DNA of 64,000 bases, taken from Chelydra serpentina (lineage: Eukaryota; Chordata; Testudines; Chelydridae). This document shows positions 1 through 9,690 of this stretch, one piece after another; the stretch's first letter is position 1; each line of letters starts with the position of its first letter. The DNA lies in the NCBI GenBank assembly GCA_037349315.1, contig JBAIAC010000003.1, forward strand, positions 10,540,501 through 10,604,500. The letters run 5' to 3'. The notes beneath the pieces were generated by a model. That model saw only the letters and a list, made by a program, of their open reading frames with translations. It searched no databases and was not told where the DNA came from. A program made the translations under genes and the position numbers.

Positions 1-1
1 T

Positions 2-211
2 CCCATTATTATTACTGCTTGCTGTGCGCTCCACAATATCTGTGAGAGTAAGGGGGAGACGTTTATGACAGGGTGGGAGGTGGAGGCAAATCGCCTGGCC
101 GCTGGTTATGCGCAGCCAGACACCAGGGCTATTACAAGAGTACAGCAGGGTGCGTTGCGCATCAGGGAAGCTTTGAAAACAAGTTTCATGAATGGCCAGG
201 ATGCTGTGTGA
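2..211 (+). CDS. Harbinger transposase, C-terminal 69 residues (5' part outside window)
   Basis: The frame starting at base 2 is open to a TGA at 209-211. It contains ACCALHNIC near its start, which is the hallmark block around the last acidic region of the DDE_Tnp_4/HARBI1-type nuclease. This family is known to cut and insert Harbinger DNA in the nucleus together with a Myb-like partner. Downstream residues are rich in Arg, Ala and Glu, as in the family C-terminus. The start codon and most of the catalytic domain lie left of the window. A plus-strand AATAAA follows about 110 bases after the stop. The other plus-strand frame over 73-339 is a shadow. Confidence 0.82.
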   Translation, partial: PIIITACCALHNICESKGETFMTGWEVEANRLAAGYAQPDTRAITRVQQGALRIREALKTSFMNGQDAV

Positions 212-318
212 AAGTTCTGTTTTTCCCCAGTAATGAAAAGCCCCGCCCCTTCATTCGCTCTACTTCCCTTTACCCAAACCGCCCTGCCCTCCCCCCCTCG
301 ATCACCGCTTGCAGAGGA

Positions 319-358
319 AATAAAGTAATTCTTGTTTAAAAATCATGCATTCTTTATT
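319..358. promoter_or_regulatory. Convergent polyadenylation signals of the two Harbinger genes
   Basis: AATAAA on the plus strand lies at 319-324, downstream of the transposase stop. TTTATT at 353-358 is AATAAA on the minus strand, downstream of the Myb-like gene stop at 490. The two signals face each other about 30 bp apart, so the transcripts would end tail to tail. The assignment rests on sequence and position only. Confidence 0.65.
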
Positions 359-489
359 AATTTGTAAAACACAGAGGGGGGACTATGGTGGTAACTGACA
401 CAGTCTCCCGGGATAGGTGGTGGAGGAAGGGAAGCACCAGGATGGGTGGTGGAGGAGGGGATGAGGGAAGGACAAGGATACACAGCACT

Positions 490-2476
490 TTAAAACTTAT
501 TGAATGCCAGCCCTTTCTTGCTTGGACTGTTCTCTTGGCTTGAGTGGCTGGGAGCACGGAGGCCACCCAAACGCGTTCTTGGGCGTCTCGGGGATGAGGT
601 TATGGGACTCGGGAAGGAGGGCTGTTGGTTACACAGGGGCTGTAGCGGCGGTCTGGGCTCAGGCGGCCTTTCCTGAACCCTACGCCTGTCCTCAGCCAGA
701 AGCCGGAGGATTTCCGTTTGATCCTCCAGTAGCCTCAGAATTGCATCCTGCCTTCTCTCTGCACGCTGACGCCACCTACTCTCTTCATCCCGCCGCTGTC
801 TCTCTTCAGCCCGCCAGTCATTGTCCTCAGCACGCCACTTGTCCGCGCGATCAAATTCTGCCTTCCTAGACTCAGACTGTGTCTGCCTCCACGCATTCTG
901 CTGGGCAGCCTCAGAGTGGGAGGATTCCATGAGTTCTGAGAACATATCGTCTCGACTCCTTTTCTTTTTACTTCTTATCTTCGCTAGCCTCTGGGATGGT
1001 GATGAAAGGGGTGGCGTTGAAACATTTGTAGCTGTGGGAGGAAGCAAACGGGAGACAAATGTAAAAGACACATTTTGTTTGAACAAAACATTACATATCA
1101 CATGTGCATTTTGTCCAAGGTTGCACTGGGCCTCTTATATTGAGGGTCTGCCGGTTTGCTGTGAGAGATCACACAAGCAGGTCCGGCGGGCAACAGAATT
1201 CGGCTTGCAGACAGCCATGGTAAGACACTCTATAGGCTTCTTTAAGCTTCACAACAGGCGGGAATGTTTTCAAACAGCAACCCCCTCATTTCCCATAACA
1301 AACATCCCGTGGGCTGGCAATTTAAAACAAACAGGTTAGCAATTGAAAAGTTAGGTGGGGCGGCGGTTTTCGGGTTAACATGCAGGGAGAACCTAATCAA
1401 CCCCCCCCCCCACACACACACACAACAAAGCAAAATGTTCGCTATGCCCCCTCCCCCCACCGCGTGGGTCCCAGCGGGGAAGATTTCCGTTCAGCCACAG
1501 GTAAACAGCCCAGCATGGACGGAGCCCTTCTGGATTCCCACCGTACTAAAATTCCCCTATTTCAACCAGGTTCCCATGAATGATATCACTCTTCTGAGGA
1601 TAACACACACAGATAAAGAAAGGATGTTGCTTGAATGCCAGCAAAAACCGGGACCGTACGCCGCCATGCTTTGCAAAGCACTGATTCCAGACTACGTGCT
1701 GCTTGCCTGGCGTGGTAGAGTGTGTTACCACGGAGCACAGGATAAGGCTGCCCTCCCCAGAAACCTCATGCACAGGCTTTGGGAGCACATCCAGGAGATC
1801 TTCCTGGAGATGTCCCCGGAGGATTTCTGCTCCATCCCCGAGCATGTTAACAGACTTTTCGAGTAGCTGTGGCTGTACTGACCACGAATTAATCATTAAA
1901 CACGCTTGCTTATAAAACATTTATTAATTAAACAGAGGTACACTCACCAGAGGTCCCTTCTCCTGCATCGAGCACGCCTTGGGAGGGTTCGAACTGTACT
2001 GGCTCCAGGGTGACAAAGAGTTCCTGGCTGTCGGGGAAAAGGGCTTCTCCGCTTCCTTGCTGGGTCTGTGTGCTGTTTTCAGCATCATTATCATCATCAG
2101 GGTCCTCTGTGGGTTCTGATGATCCACATACGGAGTCAAACCACATGGGAGGGTCTGTGCTGGCTGCACCTCCTAGAATGGCATGCAGCTCATCATAGAA
2201 GCGGCATGTCTGGGGCTCTGACCCAGAGCGGTTGTTTGCATCTCTGGTTTTTTGGTAGGCTTGCCTGAGCTCCTTAATTTTCACGCGGCACTGTTGCGCG
2301 TCCCTGTTGTAGCCTCTGTCCTGCATGCCCTTGGAGACTTTGGCGTATGTCTTGGCGTTTCTTCTTTTGGACCCTAGCTCTGCTAGCACGGTTTCGTCTC
2401 CCCAAACAGCGATCAGATCGAGTACCTCACGCTCGGTCCATGCTGGAGCTCGTCTTCGGTTCTGGGACTCCATCAT
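490..2476 (-). CDS. Harbinger Myb/SANT-like (trihelix) DNA-binding protein, two exons
   Basis: Exon 1 runs 2476-1948 and exon 2 runs 1031-490, giving 356 codons plus a stop. The N-terminus has a tryptophan-led helix block (WTEREVLDLIAVWG) followed by a basic helix with KVSKGMQDRGY and QCRVKIKELRQAYQ, the pattern of Myb/SANT-like domains in Harbinger partner proteins. These bind the element ends and help the transposase enter the nucleus. An acidic stretch follows (EDPDDDND). Exon 2 encodes a highly charged Arg/Glu/Trp coiled-coil-like region and a Pro-rich, basic tail. The donor is CTCTG|GTGAGT at 1948/1947. The acceptor is a long pyrimidine tract ending CACAG at 1032. Both join in frame with phase 1. 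The ATG at 2476 is chosen because the frame upstream offers only a GTG. No lesion is visible. Splicing is predicted, not shown. Confidence 0.78.
1032..1947 (-). other. Predicted intron of the Myb/SANT-like gene
   Basis: On the minus strand this 916-nt segment begins GTGAGT and ends in a pyrimidine-rich tract followed by CAG. Removing it joins two long open frames without a shift. It contains a separate open frame on the opposite strand (1435-1866), a short CA repeat near 1411-1424 and a C run at 1401-1410. Confidence 0.7.
1435..1866 (+). CDS. Unrecognised 143-aa ORF nested in the Harbinger intron, possibly BEN-like
   Basis: An open frame of 144 codons starts at the ATG at 1435 and ends with TAG at 1864-1866. 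An ATTAAA at 1895-1900 could be its polyadenylation signal. The first 45 residues are Pro-rich. From about residue 48 the sequence looks like a folded domain: a Leu/Arg strand, then AAMLCKALIPDYVLLAW, a charged loop, KAALPRNLMHRLWEHI and IPEHVNRLFE. The spacing of a leucine block, a basic residue plus ALP, and a final amphipathic helix recalls the BEN DNA-binding domain. This is a weak match by eye. The frame is open further upstream to 1264, so an upstream exon is possible. It could also be a captured host fragment. Confidence 0.5.
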   Translation: MFAMPPPPTAWVPAGKISVQPQVNSPAWTEPFWIPTVLKFPYFNQVPMNDITLLRITHTDKERMLLECQQKPGPYAAMLCKALIPDYVLLAWRGRVCYHGAQDKAALPRNLMHRLWEHIQEIFLEMSPEDFCSIPEHVNRLFE

Positions 2477-2855
2477 GGTCACCTCTGCTGATGAGATCTG
2501 CACTCACCTGCAGCTCACCACGCTGGCCAAACAGGAAATGAAATTCAAAAGTTCGCGGGGCTTTTCCTGTCTACCTGGGAGGAGCATTCGAGCTCAGATC
2601 GCTGTCTAGAGCGGTCAGCTGTTGCACCGTGGGATAGATTTAGGAGGCCGATACTGTCGAATTGCGTCCTCACTAGCCTACATCGATTCGGCAATATCGC
2701 TTTAAGCGCTAATTCTCTCGTTGGGGGTGGAGTGGCGAGATCGATTTTAAGAGCCCTAGAAGTCGATGGTAAAGGCTTCGTCGTGAGGACGGGTGCACGG
2801 ATCAATCGAAATAACGCTAATAAATTCGACCTAAACTCGTAGTGTAGACCAGGGC
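2477..2855. other. Harbinger right-terminal region
   Basis: This non-coding stretch separates the Myb-like gene start from the right end of the transposon. It is rich in CpG compared with the following DNA and includes the putative minus-strand promoter and 5' UTR. A possible splice donor (CTGCAG|GTGAGT on minus) lies just upstream of the chosen start, so an untranslated first exon may exist here. No coding frame is convincing. Confidence 0.5.
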
Positions 2856-3353
2856 TGAGGAAGTCTAGTTGCAAATTCAGATGTTGGGTTAGATTGTGGC
2901 ATTAGGCGGAGCCTGGCGCAAGGGATGGTATGTAAGCTGCAGTAGCCCACCTGGTGACTCAGAGCTGGAAGACCTACATCACCAGCATGGCTCAGAATGG
3001 CTCAGCTGTGTTAGTTGGTCCACCAGAGGTCAGAAATACAGCTCCACCCATTCCCTAACCACCAACTGTGGCTGCACCAGGCGACCGGCCTCTACTTACT
3101 CCAGCATGCCCAGGTCCAAGAGGACCCCTTCATGTCACCCCTGAAGCACAAAGGGGCCACAATGGTCCCCTAGGGAATTCCACTGGAGGATAAATGCAGA
3201 TGGGTGATATTGTTTGCTGGTCATAAGGAGCTGTAGCAGCAGAATGAAGGTCAGACCAGCCCCAGGCTGCTCTAGCTTATGCTGAGTCCTCTCCAGAAAT
3301 GCAGATGTATCAAAGCTACCTCTGTCTTCCCCTATCCTTCCTTCTGGGCTGAG

Positions 3354-3445
3354 ATCATAGAATCATAGAATCTCAGGGTTGGAAGGGACCTCAGGAGGTC
3401 ATCTAGTCCAACCCCCTGCTCAAAGCAGGACCAACCCCAACTAGA
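3354..3445 (-). mobile_element. CR1 LINE 3'-end fragment
   Basis: The segment begins with two ATCATAGA units, which is the reverse complement of the CR1 terminal ATTCTATG repeat. It continues with the GGTTGGAAGGGACCTCAGG block and the CAGGACCAACCCCAACTAGA block of the CR1 3' UTR. It is a short 5'-truncated copy, as is typical of CR1. There is no coding content. Confidence 0.88.
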
Positions 3446-5229
3446 TGAGCTCAGCCTGGACATGGCACAGAATTAGGGCCAATGTATCTGTTTTGTGGTG
3501 GAACAGAGGAATTCAGTGAGCAGGGTTATAAAGCCAGCACCTTTAATAGACACTACATTCAGTTAATTTAAAAAGAGAATGCCTCATGAAAACAGCTTTT
3601 TTTGCCATAAATCACTGAGCAAAGGCCATTTCTAACTACCTCCTGTAAGTGCCATTGCCTTTGACTCTATCCGAGACTCATCTGTCTTTTCAAATCAGCT
3701 CAGGTACATATTAATAGTGCAAATACGTCAGCTTCTGGGAAAGCTTGCAAAGATCTCTCTATTTTTACTTCTCTTCGTACCCTCACTAATTTAAAATGCC
3801 ATCATTCAGAATAACAGGTTACTAAAATCTTAGAGTGAGCAGCTCTATCGGAGCACAGAACTCAGTAAGATTTCTGGGCTCCAGCAGCTGACACAACCTG
3901 TTGTTACAGTGATGACCTTCTTCCTTCCAGGGATGCAAATCTATCGATGAGGTGCTTCAAAGTGCACTTCAGAGCAAAAGTGGACATAGTGCGTATTTCC
4001 CTTCCCCTTGTCCTCCTCTTTGGCAGCAGGAAAACAGCTATGATCTCCCCATCCTTGGCTTTACTTTGACCCATAACAATGTTAAGCGCGTTTCTGAATA
4101 TTTTCTTCCCTGAACAATGGCATCCTTGCACTAAGCATTCACTGCAACTCACTTTGTTGATGTGTTACTCTCCTACATCATACAATCCTCCTTTCTCCTG
4201 ATGTTACATTACCTCCCAGGTGGTATTGCTCAAAGAGAGCATACAACAGTAATTTGTTACTGGATACAAGTTATTTTGATACCAGGATATTTATTTGCAT
4301 ATAACTTCCATCTCTTTCCGAGTCCCTGCTAAAGCAGGAGAAATGGATCCTTGATTCTATAGGTCCCTGATCAGGTTTGCCTTTGCAGTGCCCTCTGTTG
4401 CCCACCAGGGTATGACTCACCCAGCATAAAATCTCTGCTAGTTGGACACTTTCTCTCATGGGGTCCACTGTTGCGGTGTGTTAGCCCTCTAGGCAAGACA
4501 CAGTTCAGTCCCGCCCTTTCCAGGATGTTGGTCCCAAAATGTCAGGAGGAGCCACAGCTCAGAACAGGGCCATTCAACAATCCTACAGGGTGGGCTAAGT
4601 CCCCTGTGTTTAACTCCCCTCTCCAGGCCTAACATCTATTGCAGGCGGAGCAGGGCAGGTCCAGTTGGCTCCATATGCTCACATTAACCTTCTCCTTGCC
4701 ACTGTGGGGCCTGTCTGGCCCATTATAGTCCCAATTGTATCAACCCATATGCACAAATTGTTTAGTTTAGGAACAGAGGCATAGAGACATGAGGGCCAAA
4801 AGTATCAACTAATTTGAGATTCCTAGGACCTGACTGTTCAGGTTAGCATTATATAGCACTTTATATGTTCAAAGCACATCCGCTAATAGACCAGTTTTAA
4901 ATTTTTCAGTGCAATCCACTCTGGTACCTAATCAATCAAATGCAATTTACAGCATCATTTCAGTCTGCTCTATTTCTCCCTGGAATAATCTGTCCAGGAA
5001 AGTGGGAGGAGCACCATAGTTTGAGGCCTCGGATTGGAAAAAGCACTCAGAAATAAACTGAAAGGAACAATCCCATTCTGCCAGGATTAAGGATTAGGTA
5101 ATTTGATATACTTTTTTCTTTCCTCTCAATGCTGTGACTCAGTGACTCTAAAGAAGGAACCACCAGCAAACAATGTGTCTGTAAGACTATGCCCTTGCTG
5201 TGCCCACTTCCTTTCACCTTATCTTCTCA
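3446..5229. other. AT-rich intergenic sequence, nothing identified
   Basis: No open frame here shows recognisable protein features, and I see no terminal repeats or RNA structures. The sequence looks like unique or very old decayed DNA. Confidence 0.5.
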
Positions 5230-5965
5230 CTGCTTCTATCTCCTTCCTCGCACAATCTCCTCATCCTCAAAAAGCCATCCCTCCACCTACCTGCCTCTCC
5301 AGCTCCAGCTCCTTTCTCTCTAAACTTATCCAAGGAACCCTTTACAACTGTGACCTGAAGTATCTCACCTCCTTTTCCAGGAGCTCCTTGAATCTGGCTT
5401 CCACACCCTTTCCTCTACTGATGCTACTTTTGCCAAGGTTTCTAATGACCTCCTCCAGGAAAATTCTCAGGATCTGTTCTCTGCCCTCATGCCCCTTGAA
5501 TGCTCTGCTGCTTTCTCAATCATCCTCCCCTCCTTCATGTCTTGTTCTCCTTTGGTTTTTGCCAAACTGTTCTCTCTCGATTCTCCTCCTTCTTCTGTGG
5601 TCATCCCCTCAGCATCTCTCTTGGTAGCCCATCTTCTCTCACACTCGCCATGGTAGTTTCAAAAGGCTGTGTTCGCTTTCTGTTTTACAGCTTCCTGGTA
5701 GGTGAGCTCTTCCACTCAGGTGGCTTCAGTTACCATCCGTACACTGATGACTCGCAAATCTATCTGGCTTGCCTCTATCAATCCATTCCCACATCTCCCT
5801 GTGTCTCTCTAACACCTACACCACAATGGAGATACTGTCCCCTAAAATTGAACATATCCCAATCTGAACTGCTTATATACTCTCCCTAGATGCTGTTTTT
5901 CCCCCTTTGACAACAGTGCCACTCTCCTTGCCACTGAGGCACATGATTTGGGAGTTACATTTGTT
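5230..5965 (+). pseudogene. L2-clade LINE reverse transcriptase fragment, decayed
   Basis: The plus strand encodes a relic of the L2-type reverse transcriptase palm. FSYHPYTDDSQIYL lies around 5725-5766 and corresponds to the family YxDD box. It is followed by LKLNISQSELLIYSP, matching the LNxSKTELLxF block. Upstream, the DNA retains the CTTGCCAAGGTTTCTAATGACCTCC-like segment that normally precedes the second RT motif. Frames are broken repeatedly, so no protein is made. A related 3' portion lies at 14735-15480. L2 is inferred from these motifs and the C/T-rich codon style. Confidence 0.65.
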
Positions 5966-5967
5966 TC

Positions 5968-6208
5968 CTCTCTATTGTGCTAGGCACTGTACAAGCACAT
6001 AGTGGGAGAGAGTCCTTGCCCCAAAGAGCTTCCAGTCTAGATAGCTTAGACAGACAAAGGAAGTATTATTGTTCCCATTTAACAGATGAGGTACTGAGGC
6101 ACAAAGAGATTAAGCAACTTGCCCAAGGTCACACAGGAAGTCAGTGGCAAAACCAAGAAACAAATCCAGGTCTTCTAAATCCCAGAGCAGTGCCTTGATA
6201 ATGAGATC
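5968..6208 (-). mobile_element. MIR-like CORE-SINE
   Basis: On the minus strand the segment reads with the conserved core TGTGACCTTGGGCAAG, then TGCCTCAG and CTCATCTGTTAAATGGG, and ends with GTACAGTGCCTAGCAC. This is the order of the MIR/CORE-SINE core and its L2-like tail. It lies directly after the L2 relic. Divergence is high, as expected for an ancient SINE. Confidence 0.75.
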
Positions 6209-7987
6209 ATTCCTTCCTCTGAACTTATGGTACTCTCTATGGACTTTACACCTCATGGGTTCATCCACAACAAAGACCACAAAAGCAGTTGAAGAAAATT
6301 CATTTAAAATGTCAGAAAATACATTGCTGTTTTCTCCTAGCTGTATTACTATCTGCACCTCACATATTTTTATTTGTAGGGGTTTAAAAGAGACTTTCTA
6401 GGTTGTGAAGTGAAATCAGCTGGGAGTTGAATATGTAGCCACAAACACAGAACACCTGCTACATGTAGTAAAAACATAGTTGATAAAATTCAGTGCCGTG
6501 GCATTTACAAGTACTCCTGCAATTTCTGATCCTGCAGGTTTTCCGTCTTTCATCTGACACTGTCAGTGAGGAAATTCTTAACATTTGGCAGTCCACATGT
6601 ATTCAACATTGCCTATTTTCGAAGGCATTTACATATTTATTTCCTTCGGTTTATCTGAAACACACTCCATCATATGTTTTATGATTTCCAATAGTCATTT
6701 TAAAAATGAACTTTCATACTGTGTATGAAATAACTGAAAGATAAACAAGAAGTGTGGTGTGGGGAGTGAGATTCTGATTTTTTTGATTTGCTGTTTCAGA
6801 GATAAACTATAGCAACACTGAGCTCCTATAACAAAAGCCTTCCCTTCCTCCAGGGCAGAGGATATTTTAAGCTTTGGGACGGTAGCTTTAATTCTTATAC
6901 TTTTACTTTCAATAAGAGGAGGGTGGATGCAGTAAAGAAATATTTGTTAATGTACTGCAGAGTAAAACAATATCAAATCACTTTGCTAGCATCTTCAGTT
7001 CCTTTTAGGGTCTGGTCTTGTACCCACTGCACTCAATAGCAAAGTTCCAAGGATAATGCTTTTAATGAATATTCACTAGAGTAGTTGTGAAAAGCAGTAG
7101 CATTGCCAACAAATACTTGTGTAAATATTTGCACTGGATTTGCTCTAATTGGGCTAGATTCAGCGACCCTCACTCATGCTGAGTAGGACCCTACTTTGCA
7201 AACTGCCCAAAGTACTCCACTCAACTAACTCGTTTTACGTGGCTGGCACAAACTAAAGAATGAGGCAACAGAAACCAATCTGGTTATGGCTCTTCCACTT
7301 ATTCCCTTATTTCACTTATTGAACATCTGCACTGCACCATGCAATATTATTTTCCTGGATTATTGTTACTAAATTGCCTCTTCATTTCAAAGCTTGATGT
7401 GATCCCGTACATGCAGAATATCATCTCACAGGAATGAAACTCAACAGCTCAGAACCGTCTTCACCTCTATTAATGGTAGCACTCCACTAAAGAGCCCATA
7501 GAATGTTCCAGTACTGCAAAGATTAGCAAACATTTCTAGTCCACAAGTGTACTGTAAAATACTTCTCAGCAGAAAGGTAGTTTAGCTAGTTGAAATAACA
7601 GATGGGATAAATAGGTCCCCTGAACACAGTTTTGCAAATATTATCCTTGCTCTGTTAAAGCTTCTGTTTTGCCATAACAAGTCACTATCTGAATTAGCAA
7701 TGGTTTTCTGAGTCCACAATACACACTCCTTAAAATATTAGTAAGAGGAAATATGATTTTGAGGATAAAACACAAGAAAGGTTGTGAGGAGTAAGCAAAT
7801 AATTGAATTTTCAGTTTGATGAGGGAACTGAACAAAATGATTTCTTTTGACTCCAAACTGATTTTTTCTCCTATCTCCCCCACCCCTCCACCAACATGAA
7901 AAACTGAAGCAAATTCATTTGGGTCAAACACAACATTTCAAATGTCAATTCAAAATGACATTTTTAAAATGAAATGTTGATTCAAAA
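6209..7987. other. AT-rich intergenic sequence, nothing identified
   Basis: I see no recognisable coding or repeat structure. The short open frames in this interval are in AT-rich sequence with no motifs. Just before 7987 there are ATTTCAAAATGAAA-like low-complexity runs. Confidence 0.5.
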
Positions 7988-7989
7988 CA

Positions 7990-9488
7990 ATGTCTCTACT
8001 CAGACCCTACGCCACTAACACTCCCAGCTATCTCCGTGACACCACTGATTTCCTGAGAAAACTACAATGCATTGGTGATCTTCCAGAAAACACCATCCTA
8101 GCCACCATGGATGGAATACAAGCTGTCAGGAACAGTATCCCTGATGACGCCACAGCACAACTGGCTGCTGAGCTCTGTGACTTTATCCTCACGCACAATT
8201 ATTTCAAATTTGGTGACAATATATACCTCCAGACCAGTGGCACCGCTATGGGCACTCGCATGGCTCCACAATATGCCAACATTTTTATGGCTGACCTGGA
8301 GCAACGCTTCCTCAGCTCTCGTCCACTCACGCCCCTTCTCTACCTACGCTACACTGATGACATCTTCATCATCTGGACCCATGGGAAGGAAACTCTGGAA
8401 GAATTCCACCATGATTTCAACAGCTTCCACCCCACCATCAACCTCAGCCAGGACCAGTCCACACGGAAAGTCCACTTCCTAGACACTACAGTGCAAATAA
8501 GTGACGGTCATGTTAACACCACCCTATATCGAAAACCCACCGACCACCATGCCTACCTTCATCCCTCCAGCTTCCATCCCGGACACACCACACAATTCAT
8601 TGTCTACAGCCAAGCACTGAGGTACAACCGCATTTGCTCCAACCCCTCAGACAGAGACCAACACCTACAAGATCTTCACCAAGCATTCTTATACTACGAT
8701 ACCCACAAGAGGAAATAAGGAAAGAGATCAACAGGGCCAGACGTGTACCCAGAAGCCTCCTGCTGCGAGATAAGCCGAAGAAAGAAATCAACAGAACTCC
8801 ACTGGCCATCACCTACAGTCCTCAGCTAAAACCTCTGAAACGCATCATCAGTGATTTACAACCCATCCTGGACAATGATCCCACACTTTCACAGGCCTTG
8901 GGAGGCAGGCCAGTCCTCGCCCACAGACAACCCACCATCCTGAAGCATATTCTCACCAGCAACTACACACTGCACCATAATAACTCTAACTCAGGAACCA
9001 ATCCATGCAACAAACCTCGATGCCAACTTTTCCCACATATCTACACCAGGGACACCATCACAGGACCTAACCAGATCAGCCACACCAACACCGGTTCATT
9101 CACCTGCACGTCCACCAATGTAATATACACCATCATGTGCCAGCAATGCCCCTCCGCTATGTACATTGGCCAAACTGGACAGTCCTTATGTAAAAGGATA
9201 AATGGACACAAATCCGATATTAGGAATGGCAATATACAAAAACCTGTAGGAGAACACTTCAATCTCCCTGGACACACAATAGCAGATTTAAAGGTAGCCA
9301 TCCTCCAGCAAAAAAAACTTCAGGACCAGACTTCAAAGAGAAACTGAGCTTCAGTTCATTTGCAAATTTGACACCATCATCTGAGGATTAAACAAAGACT
9401 GTGAATGGCTAGCCAACTACAAAAGCAGTTTCTCCTCCCTTGGTGTTCACACCTCAAGTGCTAGAAGAGGGCCTCATCCTCCCTGATT
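7990..9488 (+). pseudogene. PLE polyprotein: reverse transcriptase plus GIY-YIG endonuclease, frameshifted
   Basis: The first frame (7990-8718, 242 aa) carries the RT motif A remnant LATMD at residues 37-41, GTAMGTRMAP at 84-93 and the catalytic YTDD at 121-124, followed by the KVHFLDT block. A frameshift near 8694-8703 moves coding to the frame that ends at 9347. There, INRARRVPR precedes the endonuclease: VIYTIMCQQC then MYIGQTGQ, with a downstream Arg and His in KRINGH. A second shift near 9345 and an in-frame TGA at 9382-9384 interrupt the final block, which contains FICKFDT and DCEWL. In an intact PLE this protein reverse-transcribes element RNA and nicks DNA for target priming. This copy cannot make it. 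Confidence 0.85.
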
Positions 9489-9565
9489 GAACTAACCTCG
9501 TTATCTCTAGCCTGGCTCTTCCCTGCATATTTATACCTGCCTCTGGATATTACCACTGCATGCAT

Positions 9566-9593
9566 CTGAAGAAGTGGGTATTCACCCACGAAA
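9566..9593 (+). ncRNA. Hammerhead-ribozyme-like core in the PLE tail
   Basis: The sequence reads CTGAAGA, then a perfect 6-bp helix GTGGGT/ACCCAC (9574-9579 with 9584-9589) closed by ATTC, then GAAA. This matches the CUGANGA - helix II - GAAA core of hammerhead ribozymes, which are known in the terminal repeats of Penelope-like elements. After GAAA, GC-TTAT-GC could form the very short helix III typical of PLE hammerheads. Helix I is not convincing, and the expected UH cleavage dinucleotide is changed (CA-C rather than U-C) in this copy. It is probably a relic. Confidence 0.5.
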
Positions 9594-9690
9594 GCTTATG
9601 CACCAATACGTCTGTTAGTCTATAAGGTGCCACAGGACTCTTTGTCACTTCTACAGATCCAGACTAACATGGCAACCCCTCTGATAAATG

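Larger units (their letters stand above)
1..2855. mobile_element. Autonomous PIF/Harbinger DNA transposon, left end outside the window
   Basis: The segment combines a transposase C-terminus on the plus strand (2-211) with a Myb/SANT-like DNA-binding protein on the minus strand (490-2476). This opposed gene pair is the known layout of Harbinger elements. The right end near 2855 reads as TGTAGACCAGGG, which resembles the GTCTACAC-type terminal repeats of other Harbinger-like elements in this window. The left terminus and the target duplication cannot be seen. The copy looks fairly young, because both visible genes have clean frames and plausible splice signals. The exact right boundary is uncertain by a few bases. 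Confidence 0.8.
7988..9690 (+). mobile_element. Penelope-like retroelement (PLE), 5' truncated
   Basis: The segment contains, in order, a reverse transcriptase palm, a linker, a GIY-YIG endonuclease, and an untranslated tail ending GCAACCCCTCTGATA. The tail includes a hammerhead-ribozyme-like core (9566-9593). This order is diagnostic of EN(+) Penelope-like elements. The N-terminal fingers and the 5' terminal region are missing. Tail-only relatives are present at 11804-11901, 42907-43092 and 50843-51070, so the family was active several times in this lineage. Confidence 0.9.

Noticed and set aside
504..1339. Plus-strand frames over the Myb-like gene
   Set aside because: They are antisense to a spliced gene with recognisable domain and splice signals.
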